From the NCBI GenBank assembly GCA_018806915.1, contig JAGKQI010000064.1, forward strand, positions 124,001 through 188,000: a DNA stretch of 64,000 nt. The letters run 5' to 3'. Below the pieces are notes generated by a model, which saw nothing but the letters and a program-made list of their open reading frames with translations, searched no databases and was not told the origin of the DNA. The DNA comes from Phytophthora colocasiae (lineage: Eukaryota > Oomycota > Peronosporomycetes > Peronosporales > Peronosporaceae). Positions 43,826 through 54,384 of this stretch are shown piece after piece (the stretch's first letter is position 1; the number at the start of each line of letters is the position of its first letter). The position numbers and the translations under genes were made by a program.

Positions 43826-45799
43826 ATGACGAGACAAGCGACAAGTTCGAGGACGGTACAAACGGCGAAAACGAAAAGAACATCAGGGACCCCACCTCAG
43901 CGTTCACGAAGTAGCACGGAAAAGAAGAACGAGGATAACGAAGCGAGTAATGATCAGCCCGAACCGGACGATGAGGAAGAGAAGGCGGCGCACGTTCCGT
44001 CCATCCTAACGGCGAGTAACCAGGCGTCTGCTGGCGATAACGAAGAAGACGTAGGCAGAGAACCGCCTAGAGAAGTAGATCCGGCGGTGTTCGATGAAGA
44101 AGAAGATCGGCGTGCCCCAGCAGAACCAGATCGGCAGAACGAGGCCATCGGACCACGGGAACGAGGAAGTGCTCCAGCAGGAAGAACGCCAAGTGACATC
44201 GGTGACGCGGATGGAATGGGTCTTCAAGAGCTGGGCGAGGCGCTGATGAAGATGTACAATCGGGTGTGCCTACTCCAGCGTGAACAGGTAGTCGGGCAGG
44301 AAGTACAGCGACCGGAACACGGTGATGAGGAAACACGCGTAGCGGGAGAGCCTGCCCAAAATGATGAAGTCGAACGAGACGACTATGGACGAGACGTGAG
44401 ACCTCGTTACCAAGATAACGATCGAGATGACGTAAGTGAACACCAGCACCGGAGTGATGACGAGGATATTCCCCGACGAGAAGTACGTCACCGGCAGGCT
44501 GCTGGGAGACGCGACCATGGACGAGGACGCGGGCACCATCGAGACCACCGGGAGAGACGTCCGCGTAGCGCAGGAAGGCATCGTGATGAACGGCGAGAAC
44601 ATCAACAGCGACAACCGGTACCACAACGAGTACGGCGAGGAAGCGAACCTTCGGACGACAGTAGCTCTGAAGATTCGGAACGAGATCGTGGACGACGGCG
44701 TGGTGGACCTCCTGACGGCGACGGTAGTAGCAGCGACGACAGTTCGGCAACGGAAAGTAGTAGCGACTCCAGCGACGATGATGACCGTCGACGATCACGA
44801 AGCGTACACCGAGAACACGGACGACGTGGAGAGCGCCGAGAACGCCGCGATGGTCACGAACAACGCGAAGAACGGGAACAGAGAAGGCGACAGGGGCGAC
44901 ACGAACAACGAGAACGGGAAGAGCGACGCCGACGATCCACGCAGCGAAGCATCAAGGACTTGGAACTGCCCATCTTCACACCCGAAGCAGGAATTTCGGT
45001 CTCGACGTGGATTGATCGTATTGATCTGGCGCTGGAAGGTGCTCGAGAGTCTGGACGAGGTGACTGGTCGGACAGGGCTCTGTATTTTATCTTGGGCAAC
45101 AAGTTGGCTGAGAATGCAGCACGATGGTGGGTGAACCGGGATCGCCGAACTCCAGCAAGAGAACGCACGTGGACACACCTGAAGCGAGGACTGTTGTGAA
45201 AGCGGTACGCACCTCCGCAGAACTTGGAAGATGCTGAGTGGAGAGTGAATACCAGAATGATGATGGCCGGTGAATCGTATGCGGACTATGCCGCAGGATT
45301 GCGTGAAGCAGCAGATAGAAATCCAGTGGAAGAGCGGGTGTTTCTCGCGCAATTCTACAGAAACCTGGATAGGACGACGCGCCAGTTGGTCAAGCAGCCG
45401 CCAGTGCCGAGGACGCTGGAGAAGGCGGTGAAGAAGGCTACGAAACTAAGCGACCCGTTGGAAAATGTGGCGCGCGGGATGCACAACATCGGACAGACAT
45501 TTCCTGCCGCACACGCAACGCACCTGGTACAAGTGAACGGGCCGAGTGGGACGACTGTAATGATTCCAGGCGTGGGTGGTGTGAACGTTCCGGGAGAAGC
45601 AACTGCCGCTACGACAGAGGCAGGAGGCAGAGCGACGGCGGATGCAGCGGAGCAACTGGCACTGTTCACAAATCCACAAGGTGTATACAATCGACTGACG
45701 GGGATGATCCAGAAAATACCAGGGCGACGATGGAACGGGAGGTTCTGGGAGCCTAAAGCCGGCGAGCAAGCCACGCGCGAGGAAAAGCGGGACGAATGA
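43826..45799 (+). pseudogene. Gag of element B, with one in-frame stop
   Basis: The frame begins MTRQATSSRT and has a very long Arg/Glu/Asp/Ser-rich low-complexity region (about residues 150-380). It then enters the Gag domain (LPIFTPEAGISVSTWIDRI, AENAARWWVNRD). A single TGA at 45197-45199 interrupts the frame, which then continues (YAPPQNLEDAEWRVNTRMM, GESYADYAAGLREAA) to a stop at 45797-45799. A CCHC zinc knuckle (CRRCGGTGHWAMQC, about 45980-46021) and a possible second knuckle in a shifted frame lie just beyond, so Gag is broken at least twice. Confidence 0.75.
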
Positions 45800-46562
45800 C
45801 ACGAAACCACCGGCGAAAAGAGCGAAGACGCAAACAGCTGAGCCTAACGAGGGAGAGGCAGACGACCAGCAGAAGCCGGCGAAGACGAAGGCAGCAGTGA
45901 AGCAGGCTGGCACGACAGAAGGTCGCCGGAAATGCAGACGGCCCAACGAGAGAACACCGGAGGAAGTAACAATCGGACGTGTCGGCGTTGTGGAGGTACC
46001 GGGCATTGGGCGATGCAGTGTCCAATGAACCACGTTGCTTCGCGTGCAATCGTGTGGGCCATTTTCGCGAGAATGTACAGACAGCGAAGCCAAGGCTAGG
46101 AACGACGCATATATGAAGACGCGAGAGACCAAGGCGGCCACCAAGCAGGAAAACGAGCAGCGGACGACGTAGCGGGGATACGGCGTTCGAAGACAACGGA
46201 GAACCCCAAGGAACAAGTAACGGAACGGAAAATAGAGCGAGTGATGAGGCGGTACGACGCGATAACGGCGCTACATTGCGGAGCAGGGTGAGAGGACGTT
46301 GACAAGCGACGATATCGAGGAATGGAGACAGATAATGAAGGACGATGAGATGCTGTTTAACCAGATGGAAGCTGCTAAATATGCATCCACGTGGAGACCA
46401 GCAATGGCGGTGGCAAGGTACGCTCAGGCCAAGCGAGAGAAGGAAGAGCTGACCACCGAGAAAAGAAACGGACACTTCCTGACGGCGCAGAGGAAGCAGT
46501 GCGGCAATGTCGAACTGGAGAGCGCTCCGAGGTAACGGCGACCCCGGTAGTCGTAGAAGAAG

Positions 46563-47861
46563 GTGAGCGGGACACAACCTATGACGGCAGCAACAAATAT
46601 CGTGACCCAAGCAACTAGTACAGCAATGACGACGGTCAAGAATCGCACAGATGGACCCGAGGATACAGCGACAAGTGTGTCGGAGGCCAAAGACGCGGAC
46701 GAGCCAGAGACCGCCAGTGAAACGCCGACGAGGAGTACGAAGGACGTGACGACGGTGGCCGGTGTCGAAGTGACCAGCGATGAGGACGCGATAGATGACT
46801 CCCTGCTAACCACGGAACTACTAAAGGTTCGGCAAGCGAGGCGACGGAAACGACGCATGGCGAAGCGCCGACGGGTTCGTGAGAAGAAAGCTGCACGACG
46901 TTCGGAACGAGACGAAGAAAAAGAACGAAGACGGGCGGTAGTGATCAGACAAGTTACGCGCGCACGAGACGCTGAAGCAGCATTAGCCGGATTGAAGGAA
47001 CGAAGTGAGCTACCACAGCCGAATGAGAACGATGGAATGGGTGCAACAGCGAAACTACGAGCACGAGTGAGCTTAGTACAGCATCAACGAGATAATGTGG
47101 ACGGACAGCGAACTGGGGAAGGCGAGAGCGTCGAGTACATCGGTGCAGAAGACGGACTACCTACGGCTACAGTTACGGTCGACGGGAAACGGCGAGATGT
47201 GAAGCTCGATAGCTGCGCGAGGTACACCATTGCGGGCACAGACTGGATGGCACTGGGCGATAAGGTATCAGACACAGCACCTGTGGACTATGTCGAGGGC
47301 ATTGAGGCTTCTTATTGGACGTGATCGGCGTCTGGAGTTTTCGACCTGAGTAGTGTGTTCGGGGAGCAAATGAAGGTAGAGGCTTGTATCGTGGCTGGGT
47401 GTACGGACGAGTTCTTGTTGGGGATTGACTTTCTGCAGTCGCGAGAGGCTGGCGATGGACTTTAGTCGCAACGAAGTGCGCTACAGTGACAACGGAGGAC
47501 GGTGATCATCCCATTCAGAACACAAGACAGCAGCGGCGGACATCAAGTCGCAGTGGTACGCATGACGGGCAAGACGAAGATAGCAGCACGAACGGTGACT
47601 CCAGTGTCAGTGTCAGTGGCGGCCATGACGGAGAATGCGGGATGTTTATTCCTACCAGAAACATGGGATCAGTATTACTAGCAGCGACGGTGACGACAGC
47701 AAAGGACGGCAAGGCATGGGTACCGCCATTAATGCGAACGACAGGGTGGCGACACTACCAAACAAGCGAGAGTTGGGTACGTGGATCCCAGTGGACAAGC
47801 GACATGTCAGTCCTCGAAATGAACAAGGAGTTACAGAAGGATCGATCGGCTGAGCAATTGG
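46563..47861 (+). pseudogene. Charged linker and protease region of element B Pol (degraded)
   Basis: The frame 46563-47324 encodes a basic and acidic coiled region (RQARRRKRRMAKRRRV) and then an aspartic-protease-like sequence (VKLDSCARYTIAGTDWMALG) matching that of element A. A TGA at 47322-47324 and small frame changes break the rest of the protease (DEFLLGIDFLQ is still readable at about 47410). The region up to 47861 is readable only in pieces. Confidence 0.65.
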
Positions 47862-50800
47862 ATGAACGAGTTGGGTGATAGCGAGACGCCGCTCGACAAC
47901 GAGAAAGAAGTACATGTTGGAGTTGAGGACGAGAATGCACGTGACTTGGTAATGAAGCTTTTACGTGTCTATCGAGGACTTACTAGCAATGTGAGCGATT
48001 GTCCTCCTGCTACGGCGTTAAACATTCAGCATCACATTGATACGGGTGAGACGGCTCTGATAATGCAAAAGAGGCGAAGGCAGGCGCAAACGGAAGACGC
48101 GATCATCAACGAGAACGTAGAGACTATGCTGAATGCAGGTGTGATTGAGGAAGGTGATGGCGCGTGGGGTTTTCCGGTGGTGCTAGTACGAAAGAAGGAT
48201 GGGGAAGTGCGTTTTTGCGTGGATTACCGAGCACTGAACAAGGTGACGAAGAAGGATGTGTACCCGTTACCACGGATCGACGAAACACTAGAAGCACTAG
48301 GCGGCGCACTACTCTTCACTACCCTGGATCTGAAAGCAGGATATTGGCAAATACTGGTGGCGCCAGAAGACCGCGACAAAACGGCTTTTACGACGAAGAA
48401 GGGGTTGTATCGGTTTATACGGATGCCGTTTGGACTCACAAACGCGCCTTCAACATTTCAGAGGATGATGAACAGTGTACTACGGGGATTGACATGGAGT
48501 ACGTGTCTCGTGTATCTTGACGATATAGTGGTCTTCACGCGTGGCGGAATTGAGAGGCATATTGTGGAGTTGGCGACGGTGTTAGAGCGGTTGTCTATGG
48601 CCGGTTTGACGTTGAAGCTGAAGAAGTGCCGATTCGCGATGAGATCGATGGAGTACCTGGGCCATGAGTTGAGTAATGAAGGGGTACGGCCATTGCAGCG
48701 GTTGGTTACGGCAGTGAAGAACTTCCCGACGCCACAAGATGTGGTAGAGGTCAAGAGATTTGTACATTTAGCCGGGTACTATCGGCGCTTTGTTGAGGGA
48801 TTCGGGACGTTGATGGCGCCTATGACTAAGTTGCTACGAAAGAATGTGGCATGGGAATGGACGAACGCGCAGGCGAGGGCTTTCGAGCGGGTGAAGGAAA
48901 TTTTAACGAGCAAGCCGTTGCTTGTCTACCCGGACTTCCGACGACCTTTTCGTGTGGTGACGGACGCGAGTCGAGTGGGCCTCGGGGCGTGTTTGATGCA
49001 GGATCAGGGTAGCGGATGGCAACCCGTGGCCTATGCGAGCAAAGTGAACAATGATGCTGAGAGCAAGTACGGAATCACGGAGTTAGAATGTTTAGCGGTG
49101 GTCTGGGCAGTGAAGTTATTTCGACCTTACCTGTACGGGAGGAAGTTCGTGATCATCACTGATCACTCAGCGTTGAAGTGGCTGATGTCCAGCGCGAATT
49201 TGACGGGGAAGCTGCATCGTTGGGCTTTGACCCTCCAGGAGTTTAATTTCGAAGTAGAGTACCGGCCAGGTACTACAAACGTGGTGGCAGACGCGCTGTC
49301 CAGGGCACCAGCGGTAGCTACTGCACTAGCGGCAGTGGGCAGACGGCGAAGGGCGCGACGACGGGCGAGAACGACGGAGGCGACGACCGGAGCGGCAGCA
49401 AACAGTATTGTGGACAGAGGGCCCCAGGGCGAGAACGACGAGCGAGCGGCTGCGGACGGGCACGGTGAGTACGGGCTGCCGGACGCGAGAAATGAGCGGC
49501 TGCCAAGAAACGAAGATGGTGTGCGCATGAGCAGTTCAGTGTCAGTAGCAGACGCTACGTGCGGGTCCGCACGAGTAACCGGGGAGACAGTGCCGGACGG
49601 AACGACGGTGAAGAAGACGCGTGCAAAGAGAAGAGTGACGACCGACACCGCACGGCCTCGCACGAGAGCTGCAACACGACAGGAAGAGGAACGGCAATGG
49701 CGGGAGGAAGCTATCCGAGTGTTGAACGAGTTGGTGACGGATAAGGAAGACGACCAAGTGGCGAAAGTGGGCGACAATGTGTCGACGTTGAGCGACGAGC
49801 GAACGGGTGAAGGCGCAGGACCGGGTAAGCAGTTGGCTGAGCTGGACGAGAATGAGGGCGTGTCGATGACGGCAGGACCGGACGCCCAGGAAGGCACAGT
49901 ATGGCCAGAAGTACATTGTGTTGACGCGGAGACGGGTGACACAACGCGGACCACGGCGAGTGAAACGGTACGAGCAGTAGGCGACGCTACGTCGGAAGAA
50001 ACCAGCAGGAGGCACGAAGAAGATGGAGCAGCAGCGAGCAGCGCAGTCGGTGGACGACCAGGCCAAGGACGTGAACCAGCACGCGATATTGTACGACGAC
50101 GAGTTGAACAAGTGGGGCAGCGACGCGTGGGCGACCAGACACTTCAGCTTACCGACGATGAGATACGCACGGAGCAGCACAAGAGTCGCATGGTGAAGAA
50201 GTTGCTGGATGCCGGTGTGCATCGTGGACGCAAGATTTCGAAGGCGTTTGGACTGGCAGTGATTGAAATGGCGGAAGGGCAGCGTGTAATATTACCGCCA
50301 GCGTTGTGGCCACTAGTGTTTAAAGAGCACCATGATTCCGTGTGGGCGGGACACTTACGAGCTCCGCATACGTACGCCCGGATAGCAGCGATTTATTGGT
50401 GGTCAGGGCTGAGCGACGCAGTAAAACGATGGGTTCGAGGTTGCCAGGAGTGTGGCAGTCGGAAGGCGAGGCCGAGAGAGGTGATTCCACCATTGAGAAG
50501 CTTGAGAGGTGGCGATGTCGGCGACAGATGGGCATTGGATGTGGCTGGCCCATTACCAGCGACGGATGGAGGCAACCGGTTCGTGGTGGCCGCCGTGGAA
50601 TACGTTACGAGGTATGTTGTCGCGGCGACTGTGAAGCAACACACGGCGGAGGATGTTGCGAAGTTTTTGATGAAGAACGTAGTACTCCGGTTTGGTGCAT
50701 TTCGTGAGTTGCTAACGGATGGAGCCCCTGAAATGGCAGGACGAGCGATCGAGGAGCTGGTGTTGCTTCTGCAGGCAGAGCAGACTACCGCTGTACCACA

Positions 50801-51770
50801 CAGACCGCAGTTGATTGGGTTAGTTGAGAGATTCAACCGGACGTGGAAGGATATGGTGGCCACGTACATGTACGACGAGAATCAGCGCGATTGGGACCAG
50901 TGGGTGGACTTTGCGGTTTATTCCTATAATGCGGGACGACATTCGACAGTAGCGCTGTCGCCGAACGAACTGATGATGGGGAGAAGGTTAAGGAGTCCCA
51001 ACGAGTTACTACGAGCGACCAGAAGAACCGAGGCCGGAGATCTGAACGCATACCACGAGAAGTTGGTGGCGAGACTTGAGGAGAGTCACGAGTGTGCAGA
51101 GTTGGCGAGAGTGCGTGAGCAAGACCGCCAAGCGAGATATTACAATCGACGGGTACGGAGGCGCCGAGACTTTGTGGCAGGTGACCGGGTATGGATGTAC
51201 AATCCACCGCGTGGAGCCAAGGCGACGAAGCTGGTTCATCAGTGGATGGGACCGCTAAGAATAGTGGAGCCCGCCGGATACGACAATTTTTCAGAACGAG
51301 AAGACGTTGGGGACAAGAAGGAGAGGATCATTGCACACGTTTCCTTTTTGGTATCTTACCACTACCCGGCAGACTTCTTAAAGGCAGCAGCAGCAGATAT
51401 CGACGGCGAAATTGAATACGAGGATGAACCGACGACACGCGAAACTGTGGGCGCAACGACAGCGGTCATACAGGCAGCGACGGCTGCACGAGGCGAAAAG
51501 AGAGGTCGACGAGCAATTCCAAGTGCGAACAAGGGGTCACGACAGAGTGAGCTCCTGGTGGAAATCCGAAGGCGAAGAAGACGGAACGGCGCTGGACAGT
51601 ATGTGCTGAAGTACGAGTTACAGCCCGAGCGGGTTTGGCGACGACTACGGAACGGAGACACGGCAAACGCCAACGATGACGAGAAGTACTGGGCTTCTAT
51701 TGAGGAGTACGAGAAGTTGTTTAGTGCGGGGAGAATCGTGGAAGAGTCTCCAAGTGGGGAAGGCGTGTAA
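47862..51770 (+). CDS. RT, RNase H and integrase of element B
   Basis: The 1302-aa frame has reverse transcriptase (FCVDYRALNKVTKKDVYPLP, FTTLDLKAGYWQI, CLVYLDDIVVF with catalytic YLDD) and RNase H (VVTDASRVGLGACLMQ, ITELECLAVVWAVK, ITDHSALKWLM). A charged linker of about 250 aa follows. Integrase has a zinc domain (HHDSVWAGHLRAPHTYARI ... CQECGSRK) and catalytic residues in RWALDVAGPL, LLTDGAPEMAG and IGLVERFNRTW. A GPY/F-like segment (VHQWMGPLRIV) and a conserved tail (GQYVLKYELQPERVW...YEKLFSAGRI) complete it. The stop codon overlaps the first bases of the 3' LTR. There is no recognisable chromodomain. Confidence 0.9.
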   Translation: MNELGDSETPLDNEKEVHVGVEDENARDLVMKLLRVYRGLTSNVSDCPPATALNIQHHIDTGETALIMQKRRRQAQTEDAIINENVETMLNAGVIEEGDGAWGFPVVLVRKKDGEVRFCVDYRALNKVTKKDVYPLPRIDETLEALGGALLFTTLDLKAGYWQILVAPEDRDKTAFTTKKGLYRFIRMPFGLTNAPSTFQRMMNSVLRGLTWSTCLVYLDDIVVFTRGGIERHIVELATVLERLSMAGLTLKLKKCRFAMRSMEYLGHELSNEGVRPLQRLVTAVKNFPTPQDVVEVKRFVHLAGYYRRFVEGFGTLMAPMTKLLRKNVAWEWTNAQARAFERVKEILTSKPLLVYPDFRRPFRVVTDASRVGLGACLMQDQGSGWQPVAYASKVNNDAESKYGITELECLAVVWAVKLFRPYLYGRKFVIITDHSALKWLMSSANLTGKLHRWALTLQEFNFEVEYRPGTTNVVADALSRAPAVATALAAVGRRRRARRRARTTEATTGAAANSIVDRGPQGENDERAAADGHGEYGLPDARNERLPRNEDGVRMSSSVSVADATCGSARVTGETVPDGTTVKKTRAKRRVTTDTARPRTRAATRQEEERQWREEAIRVLNELVTDKEDDQVAKVGDNVSTLSDERTGEGAGPGKQLAELDENEGVSMTAGPDAQEGTVWPEVHCVDAETGDTTRTTASETVRAVGDATSEETSRRHEEDGAAASSAVGGRPGQGREPARDIVRRRVEQVGQRRVGDQTLQLTDDEIRTEQHKSRMVKKLLDAGVHRGRKISKAFGLAVIEMAEGQRVILPPALWPLVFKEHHDSVWAGHLRAPHTYARIAAIYWWSGLSDAVKRWVRGCQECGSRKARPREVIPPLRSLRGGDVGDRWALDVAGPLPATDGGNRFVVAAVEYVTRYVVAATVKQHTAEDVAKFLMKNVVLRFGAFRELLTDGAPEMAGRAIEELVLLLQAEQTTAVPHRPQLIGLVERFNRTWKDMVATYMYDENQRDWDQWVDFAVYSYNAGRHSTVALSPNELMMGRRLRSPNELLRATRRTEAGDLNAYHEKLVARLEESHECAELARVREQDRQARYYNRRVRRRRDFVAGDRVWMYNPPRGAKATKLVHQWMGPLRIVEPAGYDNFSEREDVGDKKERIIAHVSFLVSYHYPADFLKAAAADIDGEIEYEDEPTTRETVGATTAVIQAATAARGEKRGRRAIPSANKGSRQSELLVEIRRRRRRNGAGQYVLKYELQPERVWRRLRNGDTANANDDEKYWASIEEYEKLFSAGRIVEESPSGEGV

Positions 51771-52597
51771 CAGGAGAACGCAGATGCTGGACACTCACGA
51801 GACGGACAGACGGGGAGGACGCTGGGAGAACCGTAGGGTACGGACGAAGAGCGGCAGCACCTGTGAGAGAAGTCTCAGTGGTCCAAGTACTGGCGAACGT
51901 TCGTGGCGTGAGCCAATGAACGCCGTGGTCTTCTACGAGTACATGTACTCGAGCGAGCGAGTGCACGAGTGCACGAGTCGGCGATGGGGCAGTGGAACGA
52001 GGATGGTTCCAGTCAGCTGCAGGATACTGGATACGATGGACGATACCGCCGGGACCTTGAAGAACGGGGACCAGCGAAGGAACGGAGAGCTAGAGAGCTC
52101 ACTTGAGAACTGGCGGGCTGGTGGTCAAGTGGATCCCAGCGCTGCTTGAGAATTGACGGCGGAAGCAAGCCACACGGAACGAGGAACGGGGTCGACAGGG
52201 CTTCGAGCGACGGTGACGGTAGCGCGTACTGAGCGGGCAACGGGTGAGGCTGGACGGCGGAGAAGCAGGCGGCAGTAACGGACAGTACTTCGGTGAGTGC
52301 TTCCAGGGGAGCTGCGGGCGCTACTTCGCGTTGTCTGGACGTCTCGACGGTGTCGGCGGGCTTACACGAGCTGCACGGAGCTAGAGCTAGAAGACTTGGT
52401 CGAAAGACGAGGTGTTAGACGATAGAAGAATTGTCTATTAATAAATAGGGCCTAGCAGCTAAGCTACGGGTCCGGCGCAGCAACACGTGGTTGCTGTAGG
52501 CCAGCGAGAGAGTTTCGTGAAGTGAACGGGACGCAAGGAAGCCAAGAGCTATACGATTTGCTCAACGTGCCGGGCAAGATAATAGACGCACGCTACA
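51767..52597 (+). repeat. 3' LTR of element B
   Basis: 831 bp. It differs from the 5' LTR by several one-base indels in runs and a few substitutions. It is followed by the GTAC target duplication at 52598-52601. Confidence 0.92.
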
Positions 52598-54384
52598 GTA
52601 CTGTTGTCCTGTCGGTGGAAAGCTTCACTTGGCCAAGCTCGAAGTCTATCCATGTCTGGACATTGCTTCGGGCGACGTTACGACTATACAAAAGGCGTGA
52701 AAAGCTTGTCATGTGATCTCCGACTTCGCGACTCGAATATGGCTACGATTCCCTGCAGTGGATATTCATCATTCATCTGACCACGCTAGAGGCCCTCTGC
52801 TATAGAGTTTGTAAGAATTCAGCGAGGTCTTGCGCTCTATAGATTGCGACAAGGTTCAGCCCGCCGGATAACACCCACGTGCCGTGACACTGCTGTCGGT
52901 TGTCTTGGGTCTGGGAGGACTTGAGTGGAGCAGTAATGGTTCGTATTAGTGGAGTGGACCTCGTAAATGTGGAGTTTTGGACTGAAAAGGAACTCTAAAG
53001 CCCCCAAACTCTCGCCTAACGTCGTCAGCTCTGTTGCCACTCGATCGGACGGCGCAGATTGCGCACAACTTCTACAAACTTTTGATGTCGAGCGGTAAGT
53101 GATTGCCGCTTATACCTGGTCTCAAACTTCAGCCACGAAAGATCAGCACAGCCGATCCGGTCGTTTCACGACGCAAAAGAACACGCTCCTTTACCAGACA
53201 AGGAGCGTTTGACTGCAGCATTTGACGCCTTCAAGCTTTCATGCTCACGCGGCAAATAGAGACGTGACGAGCGAGCACTTTTCGCTTCAGAGGCCGCACC
53301 TTTGCACTTCAACGTCCGTGAACGAAAGCTCTTTCAGTGTCAATCTACTGGGTAAACGCAGGTATCAACGATAGTCGTAGAGCGAGGTAGAAAGCTGTCA
53401 AACACCTACAAGATGCACCACCAGGGCCGTTCGACACTACGTACGATGGCTGAATTCTCGACGTCCAGCTGCGGACACTTTAGCACGCGGGGTTTGTAGT
53501 AACGACACGCTGAAGACCTCTATCCACTGGTCGCCTTTAACAGCGCACGAATATGATACATGTACACACATTTCGAGCGCTCCAAGAATGAGATCAATTG
53601 TAACATCATTTGTGTCTGCTGCACATGTAGAGTTTAGCAATTTTGACGAAGGGATAAGCCAACACGAGTACAGAGCTTCTCTCGCTCTACATCTTTGCTA
53701 ATGCCCTGGTCTCTCTTACTCACAGCCAGCAATGGTTTGAGTTCTGTAGAAGCGCTTTCGAGGCACCTTCACCACACCCCATAATCCGCTTTACCATTGT
53801 GGAAGGTGCAAGTCACAAGCACCTCTACAGTACATGGGGAGAGAGCAGGGCCGCCGCTTACTTATCGCTTCAAAGTGATCGGGCAGATCTCCCACCCGGC
53901 GCATTTACCAGCGTCTAAGCTTATTTTGATGGTAGAAGACATGTCAGCTTGCCATTTCAGCTGGACAAATCTTGCTGAGTCAAGTGTGACTACATGTACA
54001 TGCTCGCCTTCCAGCGACAATTATTGGCTTTGGCCGCAAACATGCCGTCCTTTTCGCGTCGAGAGCCTTTGCGATCTTCGACAGCGCCTTACGGTTGGCA
54101 GCTGGAGCCTTTGTTCGCTCGTCTTTTCGCGTTTCGAGGACTTGGAGGCAGCTCTTCCGGAGTTTCAGCTGGGCGTGCGGATGTGGCCTTGCCACGCCGG
54201 ACGTTTCGATGCCACGGCCAGACTGTCAACCACCCCAGTCTTTCAGAGAAGAGCCTTGGGCTCCGCAAAAAACGAGCCGAGGGTGCTGTAGTCTACAGTG
54301 TAGAAGAGCGCGTGGAGCTGCGCTGGAGCGGCCGAAAGCTCAAGTCGCAGGCTGCCATTTCCGTTTTTGCTGGTCCACAGAGCA
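52598..54384. other. Intergenic region upstream of the LRR gene
   Basis: The first 70 bp may be the upstream part of the gene cut by element B (minus strand, ATG at about 52653). I see no other supported gene. Frames at 53797-54500 overlap in all phases and lack motifs. The end of the region should contain the promoter of the LRR gene. Confidence 0.45.

Larger units (their letters stand above)
42961..52597 (+). mobile_element. Gypsy-like LTR retrotransposon B
   Basis: LTRs at 42961-43797 (837 bp) and 51767-52597 (831 bp) begin TGTAACAGG and end CGCTACA. The target duplication GTAC lies at 42957-42960 and 52598-52601. The primer-binding site TGGTGGTCATACAGG follows the 5' LTR. Gag and Pol are on the plus strand and related to element A, but the LTRs differ. 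Gag and protease regions carry stops or frameshifts, while RT-RNase H-integrase is one long open frame. The LTRs differ mostly by one-base indels plus a few substitutions. Confidence 0.92.

Noticed and set aside
44067..46610. Long minus-strand frames (243, 256 and 285 aa) over element B gag
   Set aside because: They are antisense to low-complexity Arg/Glu/Asp-rich gag sequence and have no motifs of their own.
49163..50869. Minus-strand frames (263, 226 and 158 aa) over element B pol
   Set aside because: They are antisense shadows of the RNase H-linker-integrase coding sequence.
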